Assembly: GCA_945874225.1 (NCBI GenBank)
Contig: CAMCFT010000010.1
Location: 1 to 64,000 of the forward strand
DNA from: Flavobacterium psychrophilum
Lineage (GTDB): Bacteria > Bacteroidota > Bacteroidia > Flavobacteriales > Flavobacteriaceae
Length of the DNA stretch: 64,000 nucleotides
Reading direction: 5' to 3'
Each line of letters opens with the position of its first letter. The first letter of the stretch is position 1. This document shows positions 32,541 through 42,369 of the stretch, one piece after another. The notes under the pieces were generated by a model. It did no database searches. It saw only the letters and a program-made list of their open reading frames with translations, and was not told where the DNA came from. A program made the translations under genes and the position numbers.

Positions 32541-33764
32541 ATGAGATTACACAGAAATTTAGTTTACACCACCATTGATGCTTTAAACGCTATCTTCAAC
32601 GAAGGAGAATATGCCGATAAAGTTGTAGCAAGATCCTTAAAAAAAGACAAACGTTGGGGAAGCTCCGATAGAAAATTCGTAGCAGAAACCATATACGAAA
32701 TCGTACGTTGGAAAAGATTATATGCAGAGATTGCAGAAGTAAAAGAACCGTTTGACAGAGACAACCTTTGGAGAATGTTCTCGGTTTGGGCAGTTTTAAG
32801 AGGCTACCCTATCCCCGACTGGCGTCAGCTTGAAGGAACTCCAGAAAGAAAAATAAAAGGACGTTTTGACGAACTTTCAAAAGTAAGAGCTTTAAAAGAA
32901 TCTATTCCGGATTGGATGGACGAATTAGGAGTAAAAGAATTGGGTGAAAAAGTTTGGGCAACTGAAATTGCTGCTCAAAACCAACCAGCCAAAGTTATTC
33001 TAAGAGTAAACACACTAAAAACGACAAAAGAACAATTAAGAGCCATCTTGATGGACTTAAACATTGTAACAGAATACTTGAAGGATCAACCCGATGCTTT
33101 GGTTTTGAAAGAAAGAGCCAATGTTTTCTTGACCGATGCCTTCAAACAAGGATTTTTTGAAGTTCAGGATGCTAACTCTCAACTTGTTGCTGCTTTCCTA
33201 GATGTAAAACCTGGAATGCGTGTAGTAGACACTTGTGCTGGTGCAGGCGGAAAAACATTGCACATTGCCGCTTTAATGGAAAATAAAGGACAATTGATTG
33301 CAATGGATTTGTATGAAAGCAAATTGAAGCAATTGAAATTGAGAGCCAAAAGAGACGGCGCATTCAATATTGAATATCGCATTATTGACACCACAAAAGT
33401 CATCAAAAAATTGCACGAAAAAGCGGATAGAGTTCTGATTGACGCACCTTGTAGCGGTTTGGGAGTTTTAAAAAGAAACCCTGATGCTAAATGGAAATTA
33501 CAACCTGAATTCATTGATAACATTCGGAAAGTACAAGCTGAAGTTTTAGAAAATTATTCTAAAATTGTAAAACCAGGCGGAAAATTAGTTTATGCGACTT
33601 GTTCTATTTTACCATCTGAAAATCAAGAACAGATTAAAAAATTCTTAAATACAGATATTGGAAAACAATTTGACTTCATAAAAGATCGCAAAATATTAGC
33701 TTCTGAGTCTGGTTTTGATGGATTTTATATGGCTTTATTAGAAAGAAAAAATGAAGAAATATAA
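32541..33764 (+). CDS. RsmB/NOP2-family RNA (cytosine-C5) methyltransferase
   Basis: A 407-residue protein. The SAM motif is VVDTCAGAGGKTLHIA, the catalytic cysteines are in DAPCSGLGVLKRNPD and ATCSILPSENQEQI, and the N-terminal RNA-binding helical part is NusB-like (LVYTTIDALNAIFNEGEYAD, SSDRKFVAETIYEIVRWKR). It should methylate a cytosine in rRNA or tRNA. The exact target cannot be fixed from sequence. The endonuclease gene begins 4 bp after its stop, or overlaps it if the earlier start is used. Confidence 0.88.
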   Translation: MRLHRNLVYTTIDALNAIFNEGEYADKVVARSLKKDKRWGSSDRKFVAETIYEIVRWKRLYAEIAEVKEPFDRDNLWRMFSVWAVLRGYPIPDWRQLEGTPERKIKGRFDELSKVRALKESIPDWMDELGVKELGEKVWATEIAAQNQPAKVILRVNTLKTTKEQLRAILMDLNIVTEYLKDQPDALVLKERANVFLTDAFKQGFFEVQDANSQLVAAFLDVKPGMRVVDTCAGAGGKTLHIAALMENKGQLIAMDLYESKLKQLKLRAKRDGAFNIEYRIIDTTKVIKKLHEKADRVLIDAPCSGLGVLKRNPDAKWKLQPEFIDNIRKVQAEVLENYSKIVKPGGKLVYATCSILPSENQEQIKKFLNTDIGKQFDFIKDRKILASESGFDGFYMALLERKNEEI

Positions 33765-33768
33765 AATT

Positions 33769-34866
33769 ATGAAGAAAATTTACTCAATCCTTGCGCTACT
33801 GTCAATAAGTTTAATACTAGCTCAGGCAGGAACTCCGGCAACTCCTTATTATGATGGTTCCAATTGGACTCTGACCGGAACTGCTTTAAAAAATGCCTTG
33901 GCAACAAAAATTACAATAACTCATACCAACTTTCTATCCTACACGCCTGGGATTTGGGAAGCAGATATGATAACTGATGTAGATCCTAACAATCCCAATA
34001 ATGTGTTATTGATCTATGGATGGGAAAACGGAACTGATGGAATTGTAACCAATGACCGGTCAAGAGATAAAAACAATCACGGAGGCAACAGTGGACAATG
34101 GAATCGGGAACACGTTTATGCTAAATCTTTAGGAACTCCAACTTTATTAGATGGTGGATCAGGAGAATCAAGTGATGCAGGAGAAGATGCTCATCACCTT
34201 CGCCCAGCTGATGTACAATGGAATGGCACACGCGGAAATTTGACATTTGCAACTGGAAGTGGAAATTCCGGAAATGTGGCTGGTGGCTGGTATCCTGGCG
34301 ATGAATGGAAAGGCGATGTGGCTAGAATGATGATGTATATGTATTTGCGCTATGGAACGCAATGCTTACCAATAAATGTAGGAACTGGAACTACTCCTGT
34401 TTCAGACAGTAATATGGTAAATTTGTTTCTCCAATGGAACGCAGAAGACCCAGTTTCAGCATTTGAAGATACCAGAAATACCTATCACGGAAATACGGCA
34501 AATACTTATGCGCAGGGAAACAGAAATCCTTTTATAGACAATCCTTACTTAGCAACACTTATTTGGGGAGGATCAGTAGCCGAAAACAGATGGCCAAGCG
34601 TTATATTGGCTACAGAAACTTTCAATAAATTTGCCAATATTTCTATCTACCCAAATCCATCAAACAATCACAAAATCAATATACAAACTGACATTGTATT
34701 GGACGAAATTGATTTAATCAACATAAACGGACAGTTGATACAGGTTATCAAAAAACCGTCCCTTAAAAACAATGTTTATTCTTTGGAAAACTTGCCACAA
34801 GGTTTTTACTTCATGAAAATGACATCGGACAATCAATCAGCAACCAAGTCAATCATAGTGAACTAA
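33769..34866 (+). CDS. Secreted endonuclease I with type IX secretion tail
   Basis: A 365-residue protein from MKKIYSILALLSISLILAQ (signal peptide). The Met at 33751 overlaps the upstream gene and is less likely. The EndA/NucM core is visible as SGQWNREHVYAKSLG, EDAHHLRPADVQWNGTRGN (catalytic His region), PGDEWKGDVARMMMYMYLRY and NPFIDNPYLATLIWG. The last 80 residues begin ISIYPNPSNN and end in GFYFMKMTSDNQSATKSIIV, a type A sorting domain for the type IX system. It therefore degrades DNA or RNA outside the cell or on its surface. Confidence 0.9.
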   Translation: MKKIYSILALLSISLILAQAGTPATPYYDGSNWTLTGTALKNALATKITITHTNFLSYTPGIWEADMITDVDPNNPNNVLLIYGWENGTDGIVTNDRSRDKNNHGGNSGQWNREHVYAKSLGTPTLLDGGSGESSDAGEDAHHLRPADVQWNGTRGNLTFATGSGNSGNVAGGWYPGDEWKGDVARMMMYMYLRYGTQCLPINVGTGTTPVSDSNMVNLFLQWNAEDPVSAFEDTRNTYHGNTANTYAQGNRNPFIDNPYLATLIWGGSVAENRWPSVILATETFNKFANISIYPNPSNNHKINIQTDIVLDEIDLININGQLIQVIKKPSLKNNVYSLENLPQGFYFMKMTSDNQSATKSIIVN

Positions 34867-34892
34867 TTTCAAAATTTGATTGCAAAGCATTA

Positions 34893-34930
34893 AAAAACTC
34901 CGATAGAATTTTATCTCTATCGGAGTTTTT
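34893..34930. terminator. Bidirectional terminator between the endonuclease gene and rho
   Basis: AAAAACTCCGATAGA/TCTATCGGAGTTTTT, a 15-bp near-perfect stem between convergent genes. Confidence 0.9.
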
Positions 34931-34960
34931 GCCTTTTCTATATATTCTTTATTCTACTCT

Positions 34961-36733
34961 CTAATCATTCATCGAAATCAAAAACTCTTCATTATTTTTG
35001 GTTTTCTTAAATCGATCGTTGATAAAATCCATTGCTTCCACTGGATTCATATCCGAAAGATATTTTCTCATAATCCACATTCTTTGCAATGTTTTTGGAT
35101 CTAATAATAAATCATCACGTCTAGTACTTGATGAAGTCAAATCAATTGCAGGGAAAATACGTTTATTGGCAATTTTTCTGTCCAATTGCAATTCCATATT
35201 TCCAGTTCCTTTGAATTCTTCAAAAATAACTTCGTCCATTTTTGAACCGGTTTCAGTCAAGGCAGTGGCAATTATACTCAACGAACCACCGTTTTCTACA
35301 TTTCGAGCTGCACCAAAAAATCTTTTAGGTTTCTGCAATGCATTGGCATCAACACCACCACTCAATACCTTACCAGATGCAGGTTGTACCGTGTTATAAG
35401 CTCTTGCTAAACGAGTAATAGAATCTAATAAAATCACGACATCATGACCACATTCTACCAAACGTTTTGCTTTTTCGAGAACAATATTGGCAATTTTAAC
35501 GTGTTCTTGTGGTTCTCTATCAAAAGTCGAGGCAATTACTTCACCACGAACGCTTCGAACCATATCAGTAACCTCTTCTGGACGTTCATCTATCAATAAA
35601 ACAATCAAATAAACCTCAGGATGATTAGCAGCTATGGCGTTTGCAATGTCTTTTAGTAACATCGTTTTCCCCGTTTTTGGTTGAGCCACAATCATACCAC
35701 GCTGACCTTTTCCTATTGGCGAAAACAAATCTATAATTCGGGTTGAAATAGTACTTTGTCTTTCGGCTAATTTGAATTTTTCGGATGGAAAAACAGGAGT
35801 TAAGTGTTCGAAAGAAACTCGGTCACGAACCACTTGCGGATCGTGTCCGTTGATTTTTAATACGCGAACTAACGGAAAGAATTTCTCGCCTTCTTTTGGA
35901 GGACGAACCACACCTTTCACTGTATCTCCGGTTTTAAGTCCAAATAATCTAATTTGTGAAGTCGATAAATAAATATCATCTGGCGAAGCCAAATAATTAT
36001 AATCCGATGAACGAAGGAAACCATAGCCATCAGGCATCATTTCAAGAACGCCTTCACTTTCTATGATTCCGTCAAATTCAAAATCCGAATCTCTAAAATT
36101 ACTTTTCTTGCTTTTGAAATTGGGATTCACATTTCCGTTTCCGTTTTGGTTAGGATTTGCGTTAGGGTTTTGATTTGGATTTTGCTTATGAAGTTGATTT
36201 GGATTTAGTTTTTTGGCGGGAACGCTAACTTCAGCATTTTCGGAATTTTCGGAAGTTTCAGCATTTTCGGGAGTTTCAGTACTAGAATCAGATTCATTTT
36301 CTGCAACTGCCTCTTTTGCTTCTTCTTTTTCTTTTTGCAGCGCCACCTTCTTTTCGTAGGCTGATTTATTAAATTTAATAACTTTCCCAACTTTCTTTTC
36401 GGGTACAACTTCAACCGTAGTCTCGGCTATTACCTCTGGAACACTTGGTTCCACGGCAATTTCTTCGTCAGCAAAAAGTGAATTATTGGAGTTTTTTTGA
36501 ATAGCCACTTTTTTGGGAGCTACAATTCTGGCTCTTTTGGGCTTATCATCTTCAATTTTGGTTTCAACTTTTTTATTATCTATAGTTGAATCTGTAGTTG
36601 CCGACTGAAGTTCTAAAATTTGGCTAATTAATGCCTCTTTTTTTACACCGGCAATTTTTATTGTTTTAGCCGCTTTAGCTATTTCTTGAAGCTCGGAAAG
36701 CTTCATTTCTTTTAATGCAGAAATGTCAAACAT
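34961..36733 (-). CDS. rho: Transcription termination factor Rho
   Basis: A 590-residue Rho. The N-terminal helical domain ([20 protein letters not shown]), an RNA-binding cold-shock-like domain ([20 protein letters not shown]), Walker [16 protein letters not shown] and the Q/R-loops are all present. Between the N-terminal domain and the RNA-binding domain lies a long disordered insert: first acidic and lysine-rich, then an Asn/Pro/Gln tract ([18 protein letters not shown]). Rho of E. coli is about 170 residues shorter, and comparable inserts are known in Bacteroidetes. It is an RNA-dependent ATPase that ends transcription. Divergent from the DUF4293 gene, a pairing common in the phylum. Confidence 0.95.
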   Translation of the reverse strand: MFDISALKEMKLSELQEIAKAAKTIKIAGVKKEALISQILELQSATTDSTIDNKKVETKIEDDKPKRARIVAPKKVAIQKNSNNSLFADEEIAVEPSVPEVIAETTVEVVPEKKVGKVIKFNKSAYEKKVALQKEKEEAKEAVAENESDSSTETPENAETSENSENAEVSVPAKKLNPNQLHKQNPNQNPNANPNQNGNGNVNPNFKSKKSNFRDSDFEFDGIIESEGVLEMMPDGYGFLRSSDYNYLASPDDIYLSTSQIRLFGLKTGDTVKGVVRPPKEGEKFFPLVRVLKINGHDPQVVRDRVSFEHLTPVFPSEKFKLAERQSTISTRIIDLFSPIGKGQRGMIVAQPKTGKTMLLKDIANAIAANHPEVYLIVLLIDERPEEVTDMVRSVRGEVIASTFDREPQEHVKIANIVLEKAKRLVECGHDVVILLDSITRLARAYNTVQPASGKVLSGGVDANALQKPKRFFGAARNVENGGSLSIIATALTETGSKMDEVIFEEFKGTGNMELQLDRKIANKRIFPAIDLTSSSTRRDDLLLDPKTLQRMWIMRKYLSDMNPVEAMDFINDRFKKTKNNEEFLISMND

Positions 36734-36887
36734 AAATGTTCTGTGGGTTTAAATATATGGGAATACTATAAAAGTGTGTAGTAAAATTTTGATTTTGAAT
36801 TGACCGAAGAATGAAGTACTTACGGATTTGTTATGCAATATTACGAATAAATTTTAATCTACAATAGTATTTATTAAAAAGAAAATA

Positions 36888-36895
36888 TATTTTTG
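36888..36895 (+). promoter_or_regulatory. TAnnTTTG -7 box for the DUF4293 gene
   Basis: TATTTTTG, 17 bp before the ATG at 36913. Confidence 0.5.
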
Positions 36896-36912
36896 TAAAA
36901 GAAATTAAGAAA

Positions 36913-37326
36913 ATGTTACAAAGAATTCAAACTATATATTTACTTCTAGCCTTCGTGGCAACAGGAATTTTACCATTCTTCATTCCGTTATGGACAATGA
37001 CTGATGGTGCAGCATACTTGTTTATGCAAAATCAGATCTATATTGTTGTGTTCGGGTTGAGTACAACACTATCTTTGTTGAGTATTGTTTCGTATAAAAA
37101 AAGACAAAATCAATTTGTTATTGGCAGATTGAATATAATTTTAAATTTAATTTTATTAGGCTTGTTTGTATATCGTTCGCTAAATGTATCTGGAGAAACA
37201 CTGGCTGTTTCTGAGAAAGGTATTGGGATGTTTCTACCTATTGTTGCTATCGTGTTGTTAGTCTTAGCTAACAAGGCCATCAAAAAGGACGAAGATCTTG
37301 TAAAATCTGTGGACAGATTGAGATAA
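36913..37326 (+). CDS. DUF4293 family membrane protein
   Basis: A 137-residue protein with four hydrophobic helices: LLLAFVATGILPFFIPL, IYIVVFGLSTTLSLLSIVSY, RLNIILNLILLGLFVY and MFLPIVAIVLLVLANKAI. The N-terminal MLQRIQTIYLLLA is the DUF4293 hallmark. It is an inner membrane protein found in most Bacteroidetes, usually next to rho as here. The function is unknown. Confidence 0.85.
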   Translation: MLQRIQTIYLLLAFVATGILPFFIPLWTMTDGAAYLFMQNQIYIVVFGLSTTLSLLSIVSYKKRQNQFVIGRLNIILNLILLGLFVYRSLNVSGETLAVSEKGIGMFLPIVAIVLLVLANKAIKKDEDLVKSVDRLR

Positions 37327-37357
37327 TCCTATAAACTTAGTTTATTAGTGCGAAGGA

Positions 37358-37387
37358 AACCCGAATGTAAAAGTTCGGGTTTTTTTG
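37358..37387 (+). terminator. Terminator after the DUF4293 gene
   Basis: AACCCGAA/TTCGGGTT with an 8-nt loop and seven T residues. Confidence 0.85.
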
Positions 37388-37488
37388 TTCCTCACCCCAG
37401 CCCTCTCCAAAGGAGAGGAAGCCGAAACTGGAAAACATAGTCGTTGTGTTTTATATTACAAAGCTGTCTGCGCACTAAAAACTGAAAA

Positions 37489-37983
37489 CTACTTCTTCCC
37501 AATTTCTACAATTTCCAAATCCTTAATTTTGTCGCCATCAATCACGAAACGCAACATCGTTCTCACTTGGTGAAAACCACTTTTTCCTGCAGCACCGGGA
37601 TTCATATGCAAAAGATTATGCTTTTTGTCAAATATCACTTTTAGAATATGTGAATGACCGCAAATAAATAATTTAGGTGGATTTACCGTCATTTCAGCCT
37701 TAATATTTGGATTGTATTTACCTGGATAACCGCCAATATGAGTAATCCAAACATCAACTCCTTCACACATAAACCTATTGTGCAACGGAAATTCCATTCT
37801 GGCTTTGTCATCATCAATATTGCCAAAAACCCCGCGCAAAGGTTTGATTTTCTTTATCGTATCCGTAACGATTAAATCTCCAATATCACCGGCGTGCCAT
37901 ACTTCATCAGCCTGTGCGACATATTTTAGAATCGTGTCATCAATATGACTGTGCGTATCGGAAAGTAGAAGAATTTTTTTCAT
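37489..37983 (-). CDS. YfcE/MJ0936-type metallophosphoesterase
   Basis: A 164-residue calcineurin-like phosphoesterase, taken from MKKILLLSDTHSHID. A Met 11 codons upstream adds a non-family extension. The metal-binding motifs appear in order: LSDTHSHID, HAGDIGD, VFGNIDDD, THIGGYPG and ICGHSH. It probably hydrolyses phosphodiesters of unknown identity. It is preceded by a TCTGAAATC-repeat region and is convergent with the DUF4293 gene. Confidence 0.85.
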   Translation of the reverse strand: MKKILLLSDTHSHIDDTILKYVAQADEVWHAGDIGDLIVTDTIKKIKPLRGVFGNIDDDKARMEFPLHNRFMCEGVDVWITHIGGYPGKYNPNIKAEMTVNPPKLFICGHSHILKVIFDKKHNLLHMNPGAAGKSGFHQVRTMLRFVIDGDKIKDLEIVEIGKK

Positions 37984-38019
37984 AGATAATTTTGCCACAA
38001 TGACACAAAGCGACAAAGT

Positions 38020-38184
38020 TATTATTTATGATTGAAGATTAACGATTTTTGATTTTAGATTTGGGAAAAATTTGAAATAAAACATAGCCATTAAGATTGA
38101 CAATCTTTGTAGATTTGCAATTTTAATATTGGTTTCTATTTCCGAACAAATCTGAAATCTGAAATCTGAAATCTGAAATCTGAA
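38020..38184. repeat. Short-word repeats between the phosphoesterase gene and truA
   Basis: Contains GAAGATTAACGATTTTTGA (also at 63015) and, at 38145-38184, an uninterrupted run of about four CTGAAATCT words that ends at the TTG start of truA. No gene or clear promoter box remains in the space. Confidence 0.75.
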
Positions 38185-38925
38185 TTGAAGTATTTTATAA
38201 AACTGGCATATAACGGAACCAATTATCACGGATGGCAATACCAACCCAATGCTTCTTCAGTGCAGGAAACACTAAATAAAGCGGTTTCGGTTATATTGAA
38301 TTCCGAGGTAAATCTTATGGGAGCTGGTCGTACTGATACCGGTGTTCACGCCAAGGAAATGTTTGCCCATTTTGATTTTGAAACTCCATTCGAGATTCAA
38401 AGTTTAGTGCACAAACTCAATTCCTACTTACCAAAAGACATTGTTGTTTATGATATTATTCCGGTTCACAACGAAGCTCATGCTCGTTTTGATGCTACAA
38501 AACGAACCTATGAATATCATATAAATACTTTTAAAGATGCTTTCTTGCAAGACGGAAGTTGGTATTTTCATCAAGAATTAGACATCTATTTGATGAATGA
38601 AGCAGCTAAATTATTGTTTGACCATATTGATTTTCAATGTTTCTCAAAAGTAAATACTGATGTAAACACATTCGACTGTACTATTTTTGAAGCGCATTGG
38701 AAAAAGGAAAACAACAACCTTGTATTCACAATTTCGGCGAATCGTTTTCTACGAAATATGGTTCGGGCTATTGTAGGAACATTAGTTTATGTAGGTTTGC
38801 AGAAAATTACCCTGGCCGATTTCGAAGCCATAATTAAAGGGAAAGATCGTGACAAAGCTGGTTTCTCGGTTCCAGCCCACGGATTATATTTGACAAAAAT
38901 TGATTACGATTACATAGACTTATAG
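38185..38925 (+). CDS. truA: tRNA pseudouridine synthase A
   Basis: A 246-residue TruA. It begins at TTG 38185 with the family N-terminus (KYFIKLAYNGTNYHGWQ), and no ATG fits. The catalytic aspartate is D51 in GAGRTDTGVHA. The motifs RFLRNMVRAIVGTLVYVGL and KDKAGFSVPAHGLYL are close to the family consensus (the former reads RFLRNMVR). It makes pseudouridine at positions 38-40 of tRNA anticodon arms. The start codon sits directly behind a CTGAAATCT repeat tract. Confidence 0.95.
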   Translation: MKYFIKLAYNGTNYHGWQYQPNASSVQETLNKAVSVILNSEVNLMGAGRTDTGVHAKEMFAHFDFETPFEIQSLVHKLNSYLPKDIVVYDIIPVHNEAHARFDATKRTYEYHINTFKDAFLQDGSWYFHQELDIYLMNEAAKLLFDHIDFQCFSKVNTDVNTFDCTIFEAHWKKENNNLVFTISANRFLRNMVRAIVGTLVYVGLQKITLADFEAIIKGKDRDKAGFSVPAHGLYLTKIDYDYIDL

Positions 38926-39002
38926 AGAATAGAGTACAGACAAATAAATTATAGATTTTTAAAAATTCGCAATTTTAAAATAAGATTGCTACGTACCTCG
39001 CA

Positions 39003-40763
39003 ATGAAAATGAAAGCAAAAGCATTCGATACCAGATTATTCAAAAGAATCTTAAAATATACAAAGCCTTATCAATTGCGTTTTAATGGCGTGATTATTTT
39101 TGCTGTTTCACTATCCATTTTTGCGGCTTTGCGTCCGTATTTATTGAAACAGACTGTTGATGGATACATAAAAACTCACGATCAATACGGGCTTCTTCTC
39201 TACGTTAGCTTGATGGGTTTTGTACTTTTATTGGAAGTTTTTTCACAATTTTTCTTTGTTTATTGGGCAAACTGGCTCGGACAAGACATTGTGAAAGACA
39301 TTCGTACTAAAATGTTCAAGCACATTCTAAGTTTCAAAATGAAGTATTTTGACAATGTGCCCGTGGGACAACTCGTAACACGTTCCGTTTCTGATATTGA
39401 AGCCATTGCACGTATTTTTAGCCAAGGATTATTTATGATAATAAGTGACCTGATGAAAATGATTGTGGTGCTTATTTTTATGTTTTATATGAACTGGAAA
39501 CTCACTTGGATTGTTATTGTTGCCATGCCAATATTAGTTTTCATTACTCGAATATTCCAAAGAAAAATGCAGGTGGCGTTCGAAGAAGTGCGAACACAAA
39601 TTGCCAATCTGAACTCCTTTGTGCAGGAACGAGTAACGGGAATGAAAATTGTCCAGCTCTTCAATCGGGAAGATATTGAATTCGAAAAATTCAAATCCAT
39701 CAATGACAAACACAATAAAGCTTGGATAAAAACAATATTATACAACTCCATCTTCTTCCCTATTGCCGATATTATTTCATCACTAACTCTTGGATTTATT
39801 GTTCTTTACGGAGGAATCAAGATAATCAATGGCGACCATTTTACCACTTTTGGGGATTTATTTTCTTATACAATGTTTATAGGAATGTTATTTAATCCGT
39901 TGCGTCAAATTGCGGATAAATTCAACGAGATGCAACTGGGAATGATTGCCGCCAATCGTGTTTTCGACATTCTCGATACTCAGGATCAAATTCAGGATAC
40001 CGGAACTATTGAAGCTCCAATTTTCAAAGGAAACATCCAATTTAAGGATGTTCATTTTAGCTATATCGACGAAGAATATGTCATAAAAGGTATCGATTTA
40101 GACGTTAAAGCAGGCAAAACTATTGCCATTGTTGGAGCAACTGGAGCTGGAAAATCAACCATTATCAATCTATTAAACCGTTTTTATGAAATTAATAGTG
40201 GCACGATTTGTATTGATGGACACAACATCGAAAATTACACCTTAAGTTCGCTGCGTAAGCAAATTGCAGTGGTTTTGCAAGATGTTTTCCTTTTTGCCGA
40301 TACTATTTTCAATAACATCACGCTAAACAATCCCGAAATTTCCCGTGAACAAGTTTTGGCTGCAGCCAAAAAAATTGGCGTTCATAAATTCATTATGAGT
40401 TTACCCGATAATTATGATTTTGACGTCAAAGAGCGTGGCGTTATGCTATCTTCTGGTCAACGACAATTAATTGCATTTCTTCGTGCTTACGTCAGTAATC
40501 CAAGCATTCTGATTTTGGACGAAGCAACTTCTTCAATCGACACTTATTCTGAAGAGTTAATTCAAAAAGCTACAGAAACCATTACTAAAGGCAGAACTTC
40601 CATTGTAATTGCACATAGATTGGCAACTATCATAAACGCCGATAAAATTGTTGTTATGGATAAAGGGCTGATTGTAGAGCAAGGAACACATCAGGAATTA
40701 TTAGAAAAAACAGACGGTTATTACAAAAACTTATATTATTCCCAGTTTGTAGTCCAAAGTTAA
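39003..40763 (+). CDS. ABC exporter (MsbA-like permease-ATPase fusion)
   Basis: A 586-residue half-transporter. Six transmembrane helices span about residues 20-310. The ATPase domain has Walker A GATGAGKST (about 380), the Q-loop, signature LSSGQRQ, Walker B ILILDEATSSID and the H-loop IAHRL. The architecture is that of MsbA/lipid or drug exporters working as a homodimer. The substrate is unknown. A trace of the ATTGCTACGTACCTCGCAAT repeat lies directly upstream (about 38985-39004). Confidence 0.9.
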   Translation: MKMKAKAFDTRLFKRILKYTKPYQLRFNGVIIFAVSLSIFAALRPYLLKQTVDGYIKTHDQYGLLLYVSLMGFVLLLEVFSQFFFVYWANWLGQDIVKDIRTKMFKHILSFKMKYFDNVPVGQLVTRSVSDIEAIARIFSQGLFMIISDLMKMIVVLIFMFYMNWKLTWIVIVAMPILVFITRIFQRKMQVAFEEVRTQIANLNSFVQERVTGMKIVQLFNREDIEFEKFKSINDKHNKAWIKTILYNSIFFPIADIISSLTLGFIVLYGGIKIINGDHFTTFGDLFSYTMFIGMLFNPLRQIADKFNEMQLGMIAANRVFDILDTQDQIQDTGTIEAPIFKGNIQFKDVHFSYIDEEYVIKGIDLDVKAGKTIAIVGATGAGKSTIINLLNRFYEINSGTICIDGHNIENYTLSSLRKQIAVVLQDVFLFADTIFNNITLNNPEISREQVLAAAKKIGVHKFIMSLPDNYDFDVKERGVMLSSGQRQLIAFLRAYVSNPSILILDEATSSIDTYSEELIQKATETITKGRTSIVIAHRLATIINADKIVVMDKGLIVEQGTHQELLEKTDGYYKNLYYSQFVVQS

Positions 40764-40816
40764 CAGCATTTTTTTAAGCCTTTGCTGAATAAATTTTAAT
40801 TTCCATAAATATTACT

Positions 40817-40824
40817 TATTTTTG
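40817..40824 (+). promoter_or_regulatory. TAnnTTTG -7 box for lpdA
   Basis: TATTTTTG, 30 bp before the lpdA ATG. Confidence 0.5.
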
Positions 40825-40854
40825 CCAACTGAAATTAATTAAGAAAACATAAAA

Positions 40855-42243
40855 ATGAAATACGATATTATAGTTTTAGGAAGTGGACCAGGCGGATATG
40901 TAACTGCCATTAGAGCATCACAATTAGGCTTTAAAGTGGCCGTAATCGAAAAAGAAAACCTAGGTGGAGTTTGCCTGAATTGGGGTTGTATCCCAACAAA
41001 AGCATTACTAAAATCAGCACAGGTTTTTGATTACCTAAAACACGCTTCAGATTATGGATTGACTGTTTCATCATTTGACAAAGATTTTCCTGCTGTTGTA
41101 CAACGAAGCCGTTCCGTTGCTGACGGAATGAGCAAAGGAGTTCAATTCCTTATGAAAAAAAATAAAATTGATGTGATTGATGGTTTTGGAAAACTAAAAC
41201 CAGGCAAAAAAATTGATGTTACTGATGCAGCTAATAAAGTTACTGAATATTCTGCCGATCACATTATTATTGCCACTGGGGCTCGTTCTCGCGAATTGCC
41301 AAACTTGCCACAAGATGGTGTAAAAGTAATTGGATACAGACAAGCAATGACAATGCCAACCCAACCAAAATCAATGATTGTCGTTGGTTCAGGAGCTATT
41401 GGAGTTGAATTTGCACATTTTTACAACTCAATGGGAACGGATGTAACTATTGTTGAATTTTTGCCAAACATCGTTCCATTAGAAGACGAAGACATTTCGA
41501 AACAAATGGAACGTTCTATGAAGAAATCAGGCGTTAAAATTATGACTAATTCTTCTGTAGAGAAAATTGATATTTCTGGCACTGGAGTTAAAGCGTATGT
41601 AAAAACAGCTAAAGGAGAAGAAATTCTGGAAGCTGACATTTTGCTTTCGGCAGTTGGAATCAAAACTAATATCGAAAACATTGGATTAGAAGAAGTAGGA
41701 ATTGCTACTGACAGAGATAAAATTTTGGTAAACGATTTCTACCAAACTAACATTCCTGGTTATTACGCCATTGGTGATGTAGTTCCTGGTCCGGCTTTGG
41801 CACACGTTGCTTCTGCAGAAGGAATTACTTGCGTAGAAAAAATTGCCGGATTGCATGTTGATCCTATTGATTACGGAAACATTCCAGGTTGTACCTATGC
41901 TACACCAGAAATTGCTTCTGTAGGTTTGACCGAAAAACAAGCCAAGGAAAAAGGATACGAATTGAAAATTGGTAAATTCCCGTTTTCAGCCTCAGGAAAA
42001 GCAAAAGCTGCCGGAACTCCGGATGGTTTTGTAAAAGTAATATTTGATGCCAAATACGGAGAATGGTTGGGCTGTCACATGATTGGCGCTGGAGTTACTG
42101 ATATGATTGCCGAAGCTGTTGTAGCGAGAAAACTGGAAACCACAGGACACGAAATCCTAAAATCGATTCACCCTCACCCAACAATGAGTGAAGCCGTTAT
42201 GGAAGCTGTTGCCGAAGCGTATGGTGAAGTAATTCATTTGTAA
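40855..42243 (+). CDS. lpdA: Dihydrolipoyl dehydrogenase (E3)
   Basis: A 462-residue flavoprotein. The FAD site is VLGSGPGGYVTAIRA, the redox cysteines are C40 and C45 in GGVCLNWGCIPTK, the NAD motif is VVGSGAIGVEFAHFYNSMG, and the catalytic His-Glu pair is in HPHPTMSEAVMEA. It reoxidises lipoyl groups of the pyruvate and 2-oxoglutarate dehydrogenase complexes and the glycine cleavage system. It stands apart from E1/E2 genes. Confidence 0.96.
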   Translation: MKYDIIVLGSGPGGYVTAIRASQLGFKVAVIEKENLGGVCLNWGCIPTKALLKSAQVFDYLKHASDYGLTVSSFDKDFPAVVQRSRSVADGMSKGVQFLMKKNKIDVIDGFGKLKPGKKIDVTDAANKVTEYSADHIIIATGARSRELPNLPQDGVKVIGYRQAMTMPTQPKSMIVVGSGAIGVEFAHFYNSMGTDVTIVEFLPNIVPLEDEDISKQMERSMKKSGVKIMTNSSVEKIDISGTGVKAYVKTAKGEEILEADILLSAVGIKTNIENIGLEEVGIATDRDKILVNDFYQTNIPGYYAIGDVVPGPALAHVASAEGITCVEKIAGLHVDPIDYGNIPGCTYATPEIASVGLTEKQAKEKGYELKIGKFPFSASGKAKAAGTPDGFVKVIFDAKYGEWLGCHMIGAGVTDMIAEAVVARKLETTGHEILKSIHPHPTMSEAVMEAVAEAYGEVIHL

Positions 42244-42297
42244 GTTTGAGATAAAAGTTTTTAAATTCATAATTGTACTTGACTTTTCTTTACATAA

Positions 42298-42336
42298 AAA
42301 TACCCCCAAATAGCGTCTAACTTTTTGGGGGTATTT
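42298..42336. terminator. Bidirectional terminator between lpdA and the TPR gene
   Basis: AAATACCCCCAAA/TTTGGGGGTATTT, a perfect 13-bp stem between convergent genes. Confidence 0.9.
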
Positions 42337-42369
42337 CACTTCACAAAACGGATTTTATATATTTTTCTG

